This document shows positions 1 through 8,318 of a stretch of 64,000 bases of DNA, piece after piece (the stretch's first letter is position 1; the number at the start of each line of letters is the position of its first letter). Under the pieces are notes generated by a model. It saw only the letters and a list, made by a program, of their open reading frames with translations. It was not told the DNA's origin and did not search any database. The stretch is from Streptohalobacillus salinus (lineage in GTDB: Bacteria; Bacillota; Bacilli; Bacillales; Amphibacillaceae): assembly GCF_003201605.1 (NCBI RefSeq), contig NZ_QJJR01000006.1:62001-126000 (forward strand). Direction: 5' to 3'. The translations under genes and the position numbers were made by a program.

Positions 1-45
1 TAACATTGCTTTTTAAATTGTCAGGCCACTCTTTGTTATCAAGGG

Positions 46-996
46 TTAGTATCTGTGAGTCTCCTTCTCTCCGTCTTTTGTTGTGACATTGATAAGCACT
101 TCAATGTCAGCAAAATCAACACCATCCAATTCACTCACGTGAAAGCGATCCTCATAATAATAACCTGATTCATCTGACGCATAGCTAGACAAGTCGATGT
201 CTTCTTCTTTTATGTAGCGTTCAAGCGATAGGTCACTATCAATCTCACCTGAAGCTAGTGCCATATTGTACGCTTCTAATAGTTCGGGCGAATACTCTTC
301 TTCAAGCTGATTCGTAATCGTTTCTTCTACGACTTGTTTGCCTTCATGCCACACTTCGAGACTGACACTTTCTACACCAAAGTTTGCTACACCAAAATCC
401 TCGACCATCATTAAAAAACCAGCTGAAAATTCACCGTCTTCTAGACCGCTATGTGATTGTGATACGTACACACGATCTTGGGTTAATTGATCATGAATCG
501 GCAACTCGATCTCACCCGCTGTCATCATCGTTTGCACACCATCGAAAGTTTCCTCATAAACAGTCAGCGTGTAATTAAAGTTTTTAAAAAGCGGAAGCGA
601 AACACGATACGTCATTCCTTCAATGTGCTCCAATCCATATTCGCTTTTTTCCTGCTCATTAGCATCAGTTAAGACAAGGTTATAATGAGCATCTTCTCTA
701 GCTTCCTTTAACGTTATAAATAGATTTGTTGTCACCATTCGAGTTGCACGATCCATTTCTACATACTGATAGTCAAATACGCTCACGTTACTGTCTGATT
801 CTGCTATTGCCTTATCAAGTTCAGCAGGCAGCTGATATTCTAAATCTCTAATTTGTTGCTGTAACGCAGCTACTTCAATCTGTAGTTGTTGATAATCCTG
901 GTTTACGTTATGCCAAAGGCTAAAGCCGAAACCGATCATTAGGATTAAGCTTCCTGACACTAGATAAATGATGAGTTTCTTTTGATTATTCTTCAT
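46..996 (-). CDS. membrane-anchored extracytoplasmic protein, unknown function
   Basis: I do not recognise this 316-residue protein. It begins with a short basic tail and one hydrophobic segment (about residues 8-27), followed by a coiled-coil-like, Gln/Glu-rich stretch (about 30-60) and then a mostly acidic, beta-rich soluble domain, so it is probably anchored in the membrane with its bulk outside. There is no lipobox cysteine. The start is supported by GAGGTG eight bases upstream. Its first four bases overlap the stop of the upstream MerR-type gene (ATGA), so the two are almost certainly cotranscribed and translationally coupled. Inferred role: partner or sensor for that regulator. Confidence 0.75.
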   Translation of the reverse strand: MKNNQKKLIIYLVSGSLILMIGFGFSLWHNVNQDYQQLQIEVAALQQQIRDLEYQLPAELDKAIAESDSNVSVFDYQYVEMDRATRMVTTNLFITLKEAREDAHYNLVLTDANEQEKSEYGLEHIEGMTYRVSLPLFKNFNYTLTVYEETFDGVQTMMTAGEIELPIHDQLTQDRVYVSQSHSGLEDGEFSAGFLMMVEDFGVANFGVESVSLEVWHEGKQVVEETITNQLEEEYSPELLEAYNMALASGEIDSDLSLERYIKEEDIDLSSYASDESGYYYEDRFHVSELDGVDFADIEVLINVTTKDGEKETHRY

Positions 997-1802
997 TTTA
1001 TCACCTCAATACTCTCTTTAAAAACTTCAGTATCGGAATTAATAAAGCTAAACACTACAATGATCAATGATGCTACTAAAAAGGATAACCCAAGCATCGC
1101 ATTCATGCCTAGTCTAATGTAATTTCCCGCTTGAAAGAAATATCGCATGTAAAATATACTATCATTAAGTATCAACCCAGTCAGCACATAGGATGAGAGG
1201 TTGACAACATATTGTGAAATAACTTCTAGCGGTTTTCGTTCAAGGTGGGTTGTCCGAACCTTTCGCCTTCTTTCATATAATATTAGACTGAACAATATAA
1301 GTAGTGACTGAGCTAGTATGTATCTATGAATATTTGTTATACCTAGGTTCCTAAATAGAATGAGCGCTCCAACAATTAGAACGAATGAAACCATATTTAA
1401 CCAACCAAAAATGCAATAGATATTTTGTAAAAACATGTAGGGTTGATCCGCTTTCACGGCAATAAAATCATCATCAATCTCATCTAATTGCACACCCGCT
1501 TTAAGTAGTAACAATTGCTCTTTCTTCTGATGATCATTAACCAATTGACGATCTATTGCTGATAATTTTTCCGAGATAATAGCATCTTGTTCATGTTTAT
1601 TTTCAAAAAAACGCTCAATTTCAGTACGAGAGAATTCAAGACCCCTTAATTTTTTTATCGCTCTTATTTTCCCCAAGTCTACCTCATGATAATCACGATA
1701 CCCATTACTTAGTTTTTCTGGATGAATAAGGCCTTGTTGTTCATAGTAACGAATGAATTTTTTTGATACGCCAGTTTTCTCAATTGCTTCTTTTATCAAC
1801 AT
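993..1802 (-). CDS. MerR-family regulator with C-terminal membrane domain
   Basis: Residues 1-70 are a MerR-type winged helix (TGVSKKFIRYYEQQGLI, then NGYRDY), followed by a charged dimerisation helix (about 70-115). The C-terminal half then carries four hydrophobic segments (about residues 125-250), which a normal MerR protein lacks, so this looks like a membrane-integrated one-component regulator. I chose the second ATG of two close ones because it sits eight bases after AAAGGAGG, whereas the first is only two bases away. The upstream promoter has a 19-bp spacer containing a dyad, typical of MerR targets, which suggests autoregulation. The gene overlaps the downstream membrane-anchored protein gene by four bases. 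The ligand is unknown. Confidence 0.8.
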   Translation of the reverse strand: MLIKEAIEKTGVSKKFIRYYEQQGLIHPEKLSNGYRDYHEVDLGKIRAIKKLRGLEFSRTEIERFFENKHEQDAIISEKLSAIDRQLVNDHQKKEQLLLLKAGVQLDEIDDDFIAVKADQPYMFLQNIYCIFGWLNMVSFVLIVGALILFRNLGITNIHRYILAQSLLILFSLILYERRRKVRTTHLERKPLEVISQYVVNLSSYVLTGLILNDSIFYMRYFFQAGNYIRLGMNAMLGLSFLVASLIIVVFSFINSDTEVFKESIEVIK

Positions 1803-1825
1803 TTTCATCGCCTCCTTTAAATGAT

Positions 1826-1856
1826 AATCTACTATGCGCCCTAAGGGCACAGTCAA
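1826..1856 (-). promoter_or_regulatory. MerR-type promoter with 19-bp spacer and dyad
   Basis: Read on the minus strand, TTGACT (1851-1856) and TAGATT (1826-1831) are separated by 19 bases. The spacer holds the imperfect dyad GTGCCCTTAGGGCGC. Over-long 19-20 bp spacers with a central dyad are the hallmark of promoters activated by MerR-family proteins. The element ends eight bases before the Shine-Dalgarno sequence of the MerR-type gene, so autoregulation is the simplest reading. Confidence 0.65.
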
Positions 1857-2138
1857 GTCACAGTGAAAAAAAGTTTTTCGTAAGAATCATTCATACCATT
1901 CGTTACATATTGATAAGTTCTGTAGTTATCTCATTAGTTATAAGCATGATTTCACTTTGTTCTTATCGCTTCATTTGTTAGGTTTTCACTGAGTAGTCTT
2001 GGATAGCCTTTGTACTATTTTTAAACGTATATGTTTCAACAAATAGGAGTTCGCTCAACTATTAAATAGTTTATAAATCCTTTTCAACAGTTAGTCTAAT
2101 TACAACGATAGCCACTGTTAGCTTACACATCACTACGA
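1857..2138. other. intergenic stretch without a recognisable gene
   Basis: This AT-rich stretch lies between the promoter of the MerR-type gene and the end of the DUF421 gene. I see no open frame with a ribosome binding site and no clear terminator hairpin in it. Confidence 0.5.
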
Positions 2139-2666
2139 TTAGCGCTGCATCGGTACGTTGGAAACAGCATCTAGATTATGTACCAAGTTTCCTTCATCTG
2201 TAATAATAGATATGACACCGTCTGTCTCAAGGACAATCGCTGAAATGCTGTCAAAGTCATTATGACCCGCTTTTCTAATCGCTTGTTCTAATTCACCTTT
2301 TAGAATTCTTTCTTGTAACATATTTCTTTCGATTAACTCGCCTTGGTAATATAGGAGGGTAGGCGCTGATTTTATGATCCGACTAACAGTTTTCAACCGA
2401 ACAGCAGTAAATGTAATGACGTATTGCAAAAAGATCAGTAACGCCATCGCTAACATACCTTCGACAAGAGCAATCGATGGATTTATGATAATTGTTGCCA
2501 GCATCGAACCTAGTGCTATCGTAATAATAAAATCAAACGCATTCATCTTCGAAAGTGTCCGCTTCCCACTGATCCTAATCATGAGTATAAGTAAGAAATA
2601 GCTAAATACCCCAATGATTAATGTTCGTTTCATTGTCTCAAAATCTCCAATTATATAATTCATCAT
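2139..2666 (-). CDS. DUF421 (YetF-like) membrane protein
   Basis: A 175-residue DUF421 protein. Three hydrophobic segments occupy about residues 15-90, with the typical family stretch RISGKRTLSKMNAFDFIITI between the first and second. A small cytoplasmic domain follows, with the usual APTLLYYQGELIERN and SISAIVLETDGVISI motifs. Members of this family (YetF, YrbG and relatives in Bacillus) are membrane proteins, some expressed in sporulating cells, and the biochemical role is unsettled. The start is supported by AAGGG ten bases upstream. It appears monocistronic, and no companion sporulation genes lie next to it. Confidence 0.85.
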   Translation of the reverse strand: MMNYIIGDFETMKRTLIIGVFSYFLLILMIRISGKRTLSKMNAFDFIITIALGSMLATIIINPSIALVEGMLAMALLIFLQYVITFTAVRLKTVSRIIKSAPTLLYYQGELIERNMLQERILKGELEQAIRKAGHNDFDSISAIVLETDGVISIITDEGNLVHNLDAVSNVPMQR

Positions 2667-3045
2667 TTTCTCATTTCCCTTCTTAATTACTTGTTGAGTT
2701 AATCAATAGCACCATCAGACTCTGCTTTCACTAACATGCCATCGTTCTTAACAGATGAGTCACTTCCCTCACAACAACGAAGAATCCAAAGAATCACCAC
2801 CTGGTTTCTCAAGTGCTGACACGACAAGTTCAAATCACTTTCTCAAATCTACCTTACGCTATCATCTTACCATAATATTGGATACTGCATCACCGTTTAC
2901 ATTATTTCTCTCTAGTTATTTGATGAGACACACACCTGTTATCTTTACAATGGAATTTAATTATTAAACAGACAACCTTAACTCTAGGGAAGTAATCCGG
3001 TCATTTAACTAATGAGACATGCGATTTAAATGGAGGATAGTGACT
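2667..3045. other. gene-poor stretch, possible decayed coding sequence
   Basis: No intact gene is evident. Small open frames exist on both strands, but none combines a ribosome binding site with a recognisable product. On the minus strand, short open segments end at 2698 and near 2770 in different frames with plausible residue composition, which could be the tail of a frameshifted gene. That reading is weak. Confidence 0.35.
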
Positions 3046-3150
3046 ATGTTAGTAAAACCAAAGCGATTACAACCTGGGTGTCCCGATTCCCTCTTTGTAA
3101 TTTATCGGGAATCCAAGTTGAAAGTGAACCACGATATTACCCAAAAGTGA
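3046..3150 (+). pseudogene. truncated 5' remnant of an LD-carboxypeptidase (S66) gene
   Basis: A good ribosome binding site (GGAGG, 3032-3036) precedes an ATG whose first residues are MLVKPKRLQPG. This matches the characteristic start of S66 LD-carboxypeptidases (LdcA/MccF family), which normally continue with a DTIG-like motif. Here the similarity stops after the glycine and the frame closes after 34 residues, whereas the family is about 300 residues long. A short hairpin (GATTCCC/GGGAATC) and two copies of AAAGTGAACC (3121-3130, 3144-3153) follow the breakpoint. I infer a gene disrupted by deletion or insertion. The match rests on eleven residues only. Confidence 0.45.
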
Positions 3151-3557
3151 ACCTTATCTGTTTTATCGGTTTATCTAAAAAGATCTTCTTATATTTTATT
3201 CTAATGATACATCCTACAAGCAATTTGTAAACGAGAAAATGTCTACCACTTCTGCTTGAACAAGTAATGTACCAAATGCTTAATCGTTCAAGCGAAATCT
3301 TTTAATAACGCCCTTTTTTAATAACATTCACATGAAGCAGCCCGTCATTTGAAATACATCTGTTTTACCATGAAGTTTGGATCAGGCAAATATCAAAATG
3401 ATTGACTTGTTTCGTTGGATAGTTCAGCTATCAAGTGTTAAAATATAGAAGATAGTTGCCTGTTCCTATACAATCATAATTCCCTTTACAAAATTCGCGC
3501 TAAGATTCTAACGAGGAAAGTATCACCAATCACTTTAATTAGAGAGGAAGGATTCTT
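3151..3557. other. intergenic stretch without a recognisable gene
   Basis: This AT-rich region lies between the LD-carboxypeptidase remnant and the DUF427 gene. I could not recover further LdcA-like coding sequence on either strand. The promoter of the downstream gene should lie at the right end, but no convincing -35/-10 pair with 16-18 bp spacing was seen. Confidence 0.4.
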
Positions 3558-3836
3558 ATGAAAGTTATTTATCAAGACGTAACGTTGGCAGAGAGTAACA
3601 ATACAGAAGTGGTTGAAGGCAACCACTACTTTCCAAGATCTGACGTAAAAATGGACCTTTTCACGAAAAGCACCAAGGAATACACTTGCCCTTGGAAAGG
3701 TGAAGCTACGTATTATCATGTCGAAGTAAATGGCCAACGCTTAGAAAATATTGCTTGGTCTTATGAAGATCCAAAAGAAAAAGCAAAGCAAATTGCTGGT
3801 CACATCTGCTTCGAAAAAAAACTAGTCACAGAATAA
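3558..3836 (+). CDS. DUF427 domain protein
   Basis: A 92-residue protein consisting of a single DUF427 domain. The family signature is clear: FPRSDVKMDLF early, then TKEYTCPWKGEATYYHVEVNG, and a C-terminal IAWSYEDPKEKAKQIAGHICFE. DUF427 proteins are small beta-barrel-like proteins found widely in bacteria, and the molecular function is not established. The start is supported by GAGAGGAAGGA upstream. The gene stands alone between two gene-poor stretches on the strand opposite its neighbours. Confidence 0.85.
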   Translation: MKVIYQDVTLAESNNTEVVEGNHYFPRSDVKMDLFTKSTKEYTCPWKGEATYYHVEVNGQRLENIAWSYEDPKEKAKQIAGHICFEKKLVTE

Positions 3837-4155
3837 CATTCAACATCAAAGAGTCACTACCCTTTCTTTACCATGAGTCTTTTAACACTTAACAGCAACT
3901 ATCTGATTGTAATTCAGCACTTTGATGATGCGTAAAAGCTTAAACATTTATCCATCGTATCTGTTCTGTAGATTTCATAATTGATTACACACTAAAGAAA
4001 CCCTGGAAACAACGCTTGCAGTAGATTTCCAGGGTTATCACTATCAATTTTTACGCTTTGCATATAAAAGCTTATTACTTCTCCCACTTTTCCTCTCCGC
4101 GCGCTAATAAATTTATCATTACGGGTGGGAGCATTATTTAAGGAATAATAGACAA
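3837..4155. other. intergenic stretch with an inverted repeat
   Basis: It contains an 11-bp inverted repeat, AACCCTGGAAA (3999-4009) and TTTCCAGGGTT (4026-4036), downstream of the DUF427 gene. There is no strong T run after it, so it is at best a weak terminator. Nothing else was recognised. Confidence 0.45.
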
Positions 4156-4201
4156 AAGACCCTGAATTCGAAAATGTTTATTTTCACGGAATCGGGGTCT
4201 T
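4156..4201 (-). terminator. probable terminator of rlmD
   Basis: On the minus strand AAGACCC pairs with GGGTCTT, with further partial pairing inside down to GAAAA/TTTTC, followed by TTTTG. It lies about 45 bases beyond the rlmD stop codon. The inner part contains one copy of a 16-bp direct repeat whose second copy is at 4208-4223. Confidence 0.6.
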
Positions 4202-4244
4202 AATCTGAAATGTTTATTTTCACTGAGTAATTACTATTTTAACT

Positions 4245-5624
4245 TCATAATTTTCTTGTCAGCAAACAGATTGTCTCAACATGAGAAGTTTGTGGAAACA
4301 TGTCGACGGGCTGAATTTCTTTCACTTCATAACTGTGTTCTGTTAGATATTTCAAGTCTCGGGCTAGTGTCGCTGGGTTACATGACACATATACAATCCG
4401 TTCAGGTCCCATCGTGACCATCGCTTCAAGTAATGCTTCCTCGCAACCTTTGCGCGGTGGATCGACAACAATCACATCCGGACGAAGACCTTGACTTGTC
4501 CACCAAGGCATAACCTTTTCTGCTTGACCAACAACAAATTCAGTATTGCTTAACTGATTAATCTCTGCATTTTTCTTGGCATCATCAATTGCTTCTGGTA
4601 CGATTTCCACACCATAAACTTTCTTCGCTTGTTGCGCTAAAAAGAGCGAGATTGTACCAATTCCACAATAAGCATCGATAACCGTTTCACTTCCAGTGAG
4701 CTGGGCCATCCGCAAAGCTTCGTCATACAAAACTTTTGTTTGATCTGGATTGACTTGATAAAATGATTTGGCTGAAATGGCGAATTTCACATCACCAATT
4801 GTGTCATAAATATAATCGTCACCATATAAACAGAAAGTCTGTCTTCCTAAAATCACATTGGTACGTTCACCATTAACGTTTTGCATGATTGAATTGACTT
4901 CTGGATAAAGGGATAAAATGCCATCAATAAATTGCTTTTTATACGGCATTTCTTTCGTCCGTGTGACTAGTACTAACATGACTTGATTTGTTTGTTTTCC
5001 GCGTCTTACCACGATATGACGTAAGGTTCCTTTATGAATCTTTTCATCATAAGCACGAATACCCACACGGTTCGCTACGTCTCTGACACCATTCACCATC
5101 TCATCATTGACTTCATCCGTAATGATGCAACGCTCCATACCCTCAATAATGTCATGACTCTTTTTACGATAAAACCCGGTGATTAATTCCCCATTCTTTT
5201 CACCCACAGGAATTTGCACTTTATTACGATAACGCCACGGGTGTTCCATTCCGATGGTTGGGTTCACGTCTATATCCGGCAAATGTGCCACTTTATGCAT
5301 TACATTTTTCACTTGATTTTGTTTCATAACCAATTGGGAGGCGTAGTCCAGGTGTTGAAGTTGACATCCTCCGCATTGATGGTAAACCTCACACGGGGGT
5401 TCAACCCGATTCGGACTTACTTCAATTAAATTGCTTAGCTTACCGATCGCAAAATTCTTTTTCACAAAAATTATTTTAACATCAGCGACTTCTCCAGGGA
5501 GTGTATTCGGTACAAAGATGGGATAGCCATCTAATTTCGCTACACCACTTCCTTCATGAGTCATATCTATAAATGTTAGTTGCCGTTGTTCATTTTTTCT
5601 AACAGGTGCTGTTTTACTCATCAT
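4245..5624 (-). CDS. rlmD: 23S rRNA (uracil-5-)-methyltransferase RlmD/RlmCD family
   Basis: A class I SAM-dependent RNA methyltransferase that makes 5-methyluridine in 23S rRNA; the Bacillus homologue modifies two uridines. An N-terminal TRAM domain (about residues 10-70) is followed by the Fe-S cluster motif CEVYHQCGGCQLQH. The Rossmann domain carries IDAYCGIGTISLFLA, DPPRKGCEEALLEAM and VYVSCNPATLARD, where the SCNP cysteine is the catalytic nucleophile. A longer reading frame exists upstream, but the ATG used here sits seven bases after AAAGGA and starts the usual N-terminus. It is the last gene of the yerB-to-rlmD block and has its own terminator. Confidence 0.93.
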   Translation of the reverse strand: MMSKTAPVRKNEQRQLTFIDMTHEGSGVAKLDGYPIFVPNTLPGEVADVKIIFVKKNFAIGKLSNLIEVSPNRVEPPCEVYHQCGGCQLQHLDYASQLVMKQNQVKNVMHKVAHLPDIDVNPTIGMEHPWRYRNKVQIPVGEKNGELITGFYRKKSHDIIEGMERCIITDEVNDEMVNGVRDVANRVGIRAYDEKIHKGTLRHIVVRRGKQTNQVMLVLVTRTKEMPYKKQFIDGILSLYPEVNSIMQNVNGERTNVILGRQTFCLYGDDYIYDTIGDVKFAISAKSFYQVNPDQTKVLYDEALRMAQLTGSETVIDAYCGIGTISLFLAQQAKKVYGVEIVPEAIDDAKKNAEINQLSNTEFVVGQAEKVMPWWTSQGLRPDVIVVDPPRKGCEEALLEAMVTMGPERIVYVSCNPATLARDLKYLTEHSYEVKEIQPVDMFPQTSHVETICLLTRKL

Positions 5625-5715
5625 ATCAACGTCCTTTTCTTTATAACTGTAGTAAGTGTAGCAGAAACCGCTCTGATTGAAAAGCAGAGCCCGTACCGGT
5701 ATTTCCCGGGAAATG

Positions 5716-5745
5716 AAAAAGATTCCCCGAACGTTCAAGGAATCT
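5716..5745 (-). terminator. terminator of dgkB
   Basis: On the minus strand GATTCC (5739-5744) pairs with GGAATC (5721-5726), with an inner GAACGTTC palindrome as loop, followed by TTTTT. It lies about 20 bases after the dgkB stop codon. Confidence 0.7.
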
Positions 5746-5766
5746 CTTACTCGTCATTAGTAACAA

Positions 5767-6744
5767 TTATTCTTCATCTGTTTTTTTAGGTGCCGTTAGA
5801 TCATCAGGAAATGCAATTGCTTCAAGTGCCGCTGCTTGTTCATCAGCTTCTTCTTGTTCATTCGTCGGTAAGATATAGGTAATGTGCTGTGGCAGATTAG
5901 TAAAATGACCCGGTAACAATCCCCCAAACTCACCATCGACATTGAGCTGCATGGTCTCATCTGTCGTTACACGAATATCTTTTGCCTTTACATGAAAAAC
6001 ATTTTTGTCATGAAGATGTTGACCTCTTAGTGCCGCTGTAATCACGCGAATAAATTCTGCGAAATTTGTTTTTTTCAGGACAAATAAATCAAATAAGCCA
6101 TCATTCATCGTCGCATCAGGCGCTAACTTTTCGAACCCACCCACTGAGTTAGAGTTAGCAATTAAGAACAACATGATTTCTCCTTCAAAAACTTCGCCAT
6201 CATACGCAATTGTCGTATGAATCGGACGCAGTCTCGGGACCATTTCTGCCCCTTTCATCACATACGCCAATTGACCTAATACCGTTTTAAGTTTACTTGG
6301 TACTTCATAAGACACTTCAGTTAATTTACCACCACCGGCAATGTTAATAAAGTAGTGGTTATTTACTTTACCGATGTCTAACTTCTCCATCCGACCATTA
6401 ATGATGCTCGTAACCGCCTTATCTACTGTCCGCGGAATTTTTAAGGCACGCGCAAAATCATTGGTTGTTCCGGCTGGAATGATTCCTAAAGCAGGTCGAT
6501 ACGCTTGTTCAGCCATCCCTGAGACCACTTCATTAATGGTCCCATCACCACCGACAGCAATAATTAAATCGAATCTTGCTTCACATGCTTGTTTAGCTGC
6601 GATGATCGCATTGCCTTTAGCTGTTGTTTGGTGCGCAGACGTCACATACCCTGCTTGTTCAAACCGAGCCAGTACATCAGCAAGCTTATTTTTAAACCCT
6701 TCACGCCCTGAGGTTGGATTGTAAATAATTCGTGCAGTCTTCAT
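5767..6744 (-). CDS. dgkB: diacylglycerol kinase DgkB
   Basis: A soluble diacylglycerol kinase that phosphorylates diacylglycerol, recycling lipid released during lipoteichoic acid synthesis. The lipid kinase catalytic domain has the opening RIIYNPTSGREGFKN, the nucleotide-binding VGGDGTINEVVSGM, and GTTNDFARALKIP. The C-terminal beta-sandwich includes the IANSNSVGGFEKLAPDA region and the LNVDGE motif. Length (325) fits the family, with an acidic C-terminal tail of about 35 residues. The start is supported by AAGGGGGA. It follows gatB by about 140 bases with a terminator between, as in Bacillus, so it probably has its own promoter. Confidence 0.93.
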   Translation of the reverse strand: MKTARIIYNPTSGREGFKNKLADVLARFEQAGYVTSAHQTTAKGNAIIAAKQACEARFDLIIAVGGDGTINEVVSGMAEQAYRPALGIIPAGTTNDFARALKIPRTVDKAVTSIINGRMEKLDIGKVNNHYFINIAGGGKLTEVSYEVPSKLKTVLGQLAYVMKGAEMVPRLRPIHTTIAYDGEVFEGEIMLFLIANSNSVGGFEKLAPDATMNDGLFDLFVLKKTNFAEFIRVITAALRGQHLHDKNVFHVKAKDIRVTTDETMQLNVDGEFGGLLPGHFTNLPQHITYILPTNEQEEADEQAAALEAIAFPDDLTAPKKTDEE

Positions 6745-6819
6745 AGAAAATCCCCCTTACCCATTCTTACGCTCGTTCATTGTTTGTCTACATCAAACTT
6801 TATCATAGCACTTTTTATA

Positions 6820-6855
6820 GAGAAAGGCTATCAATACTCGACGTATTGATAGCCT
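6820..6855 (-). terminator. terminator of the gatCAB operon
   Basis: A perfect 13-bp stem, AGGCTATCAATAC (6825-6837) against GTATTGATAGCCT (6843-6855), lies just past gatB. The minus strand then reads TTTCTCT. It is followed by the dgkB gene. Confidence 0.7.
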
Positions 6856-6887
6856 AAAATTAACCTATTGTAATTCTCCTGCTTTAC

Positions 6888-8318
6888 TTAACGTTTATTC
6901 ATTTCTTGTAGTAGAATTTTATTAACCATCGGTGGGTTTGCCTGTCCTTTGGTTTGTTTCATTACTTGACCTACTAAGAAACCAATGGCTTTATCTTTAC
7001 CATTTTTGTAGTCTTCAATCGACTGTTCATTTTGATCTAAGATTGCGGTAATGATTTCTGTTAACTGACCTTCATCTGAGATTTGCACCAATCCTTTTGC
7101 TTTAACAATCTCGTCTGGATCGCCACCTTTTTCAACAAGTTCAGCAAAAACTTTCTTCGCCATTTTTGATGAAATCGTGCCATCTTCAATTAACGTAATC
7201 ATGCGTGCTAATGCAGATGGTGTCATCGGTAAATCATGAAGTTCCAGTTGCTGTTTATTTAAGTGCGCAGAAACCTCACCCATTAACCAGTTTGATGCTT
7301 GCTTCACATCTGCACCACTCGCAATGGTTGCTTCAAAGAAATCCGACATTTCTTTTGTGCTCGTCAGTACCATCGCATCATACGCTGGTAATGTTAAATC
7401 TTCAATGTAACGTTTTTTACGCGCATCAGGAAGTTCCGGGATTTCCGCACGGATACGCGCCTTCCAGTCTTCGTCAATGTAAAGGGGGACCAAGTCAGGT
7501 TCCGGGAAATAACGGTAATCATCTGAACCTTCTTTGACACGCATTAAGACCGTTTCTTTCGTCGATTCTTCATAGCGACGTGTCTCTTGTAAAATCTCGC
7601 CACCCGCCATCAATACTTTTTGTTGACGTTTTTCTTCAAACTCCAAGCCCTTTTGTACAAAAGAGAAGGAGTTAAGGTTTTTCAGTTCTGTTTTCACACC
7701 AAATTCTTCTTGTCCGACAGGACGAATTGAAATATTGGCATCACACCGAAGTGAGCCTTCTTCCATCTTACAGTCTGATACACCCGTATACTGAATAATA
7801 TTTTTAATTTTTTCTAAATAAGCATAGGCTTCCGCTGGTGAACGTAAGTCCGGTTCAGAAACAATTTCAACCAGTGGTGTTCCTTGTCGATTATAATCGA
7901 CAAGTGAATAACCATCATCACTGTGGGTAAGTTTCCCTGCATCTTCTTCTAAATGCAAGCGAGTAATACCAATCCGTTTTGTCCGACCTTCAACTTCGAT
8001 ATCAATGTAACCATGCTCACCAATCGGTTGATCAAATTGTGAAATTTGATAAGCTTTTGGATTATCCGGATAAAAATAGTTTTTACGGTCAAACTTCGTA
8101 TCAGTAGCAATTTCACAATTGATCGCCATTGCTGCTTTCATCGCATAGTTGACAGCTTCCTCATTTAAAACCGGCAAAACACCTGGATATCCTAAATCAA
8201 TTGGGTTAATGTTTTCATTTGGTTCAGCACCAAAGTGGTTAAAACTCGGGCTAAATATTTTTGAATCGGTTTTTAATTCAACGTGAACTTCTAAACCAAT
8301 AACTGTTTCAAAATTCAT
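6888..8318 (-). CDS. gatB: Asp-tRNA(Asn)/Glu-tRNA(Gln) amidotransferase subunit B
   Basis: The tRNA-binding kinase subunit of the GatCAB amidotransferase, which converts Glu-tRNA(Gln), and in some species Asp-tRNA(Asn), to the amidated form. The N-terminal half begins [13 protein letters not shown]-like (here [21 protein letters not shown]) and carries the catalytic cradle with [14 protein letters not shown] and the [14 protein letters not shown] motif. The C-terminal YqeY-like domain ends with [13 protein letters not shown]. At 476 residues it is full length. The start overlaps the gatA stop by one base (TAATG), indicating coupled translation. Confidence 0.96.
   Translation of the reverse strand: MNFETVIGLEVHVELKTDSKIFSPSFNHFGAEPNENINPIDLGYPGVLPVLNEEAVNYAMKAAMAINCEIATDTKFDRKNYFYPDNPKAYQISQFDQPIGEHGYIDIEVEGRTKRIGITRLHLEEDAGKLTHSDDGYSLVDYNRQGTPLVEIVSEPDLRSPAEAYAYLEKIKNIIQYTGVSDCKMEEGSLRCDANISIRPVGQEEFGVKTELKNLNSFSFVQKGLEFEEKRQQKVLMAGGEILQETRRYEESTKETVLMRVKEGSDDYRYFPEPDLVPLYIDEDWKARIRAEIPELPDARKKRYIEDLTLPAYDAMVLTSTKEMSDFFEATIASGADVKQASNWLMGEVSAHLNKQQLELHDLPMTPSALARMITLIEDGTISSKMAKKVFAELVEKGGDPDEIVKAKGLVQISDEGQLTEIITAILDQNEQSIEDYKNGKDKAIGFLVGQVMKQTKGQANPPMVNKILLQEMNKR

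Noticed and set aside
2755-3230. Two short plus-strand frames (70 and 66 codons)
   Set aside because: Neither has a ribosome binding site or protein-like composition. The second overlaps the LD-carboxypeptidase remnant in a different frame.
3999-4036. 11-bp inverted repeat as a terminator of the DUF427 gene
   Set aside because: There is no T run close to the stem, so I list it only as an inverted repeat in the gap.
6374-6724. 116-codon open frame on the plus strand
   Set aside because: It lies opposite dgkB, has no ribosome binding site and reads as the reverse of conserved DgkB coding sequence.
7205-7537. 110-codon open frame on the plus strand
   Set aside because: It is a shadow of gatB in another frame, with no family motifs.
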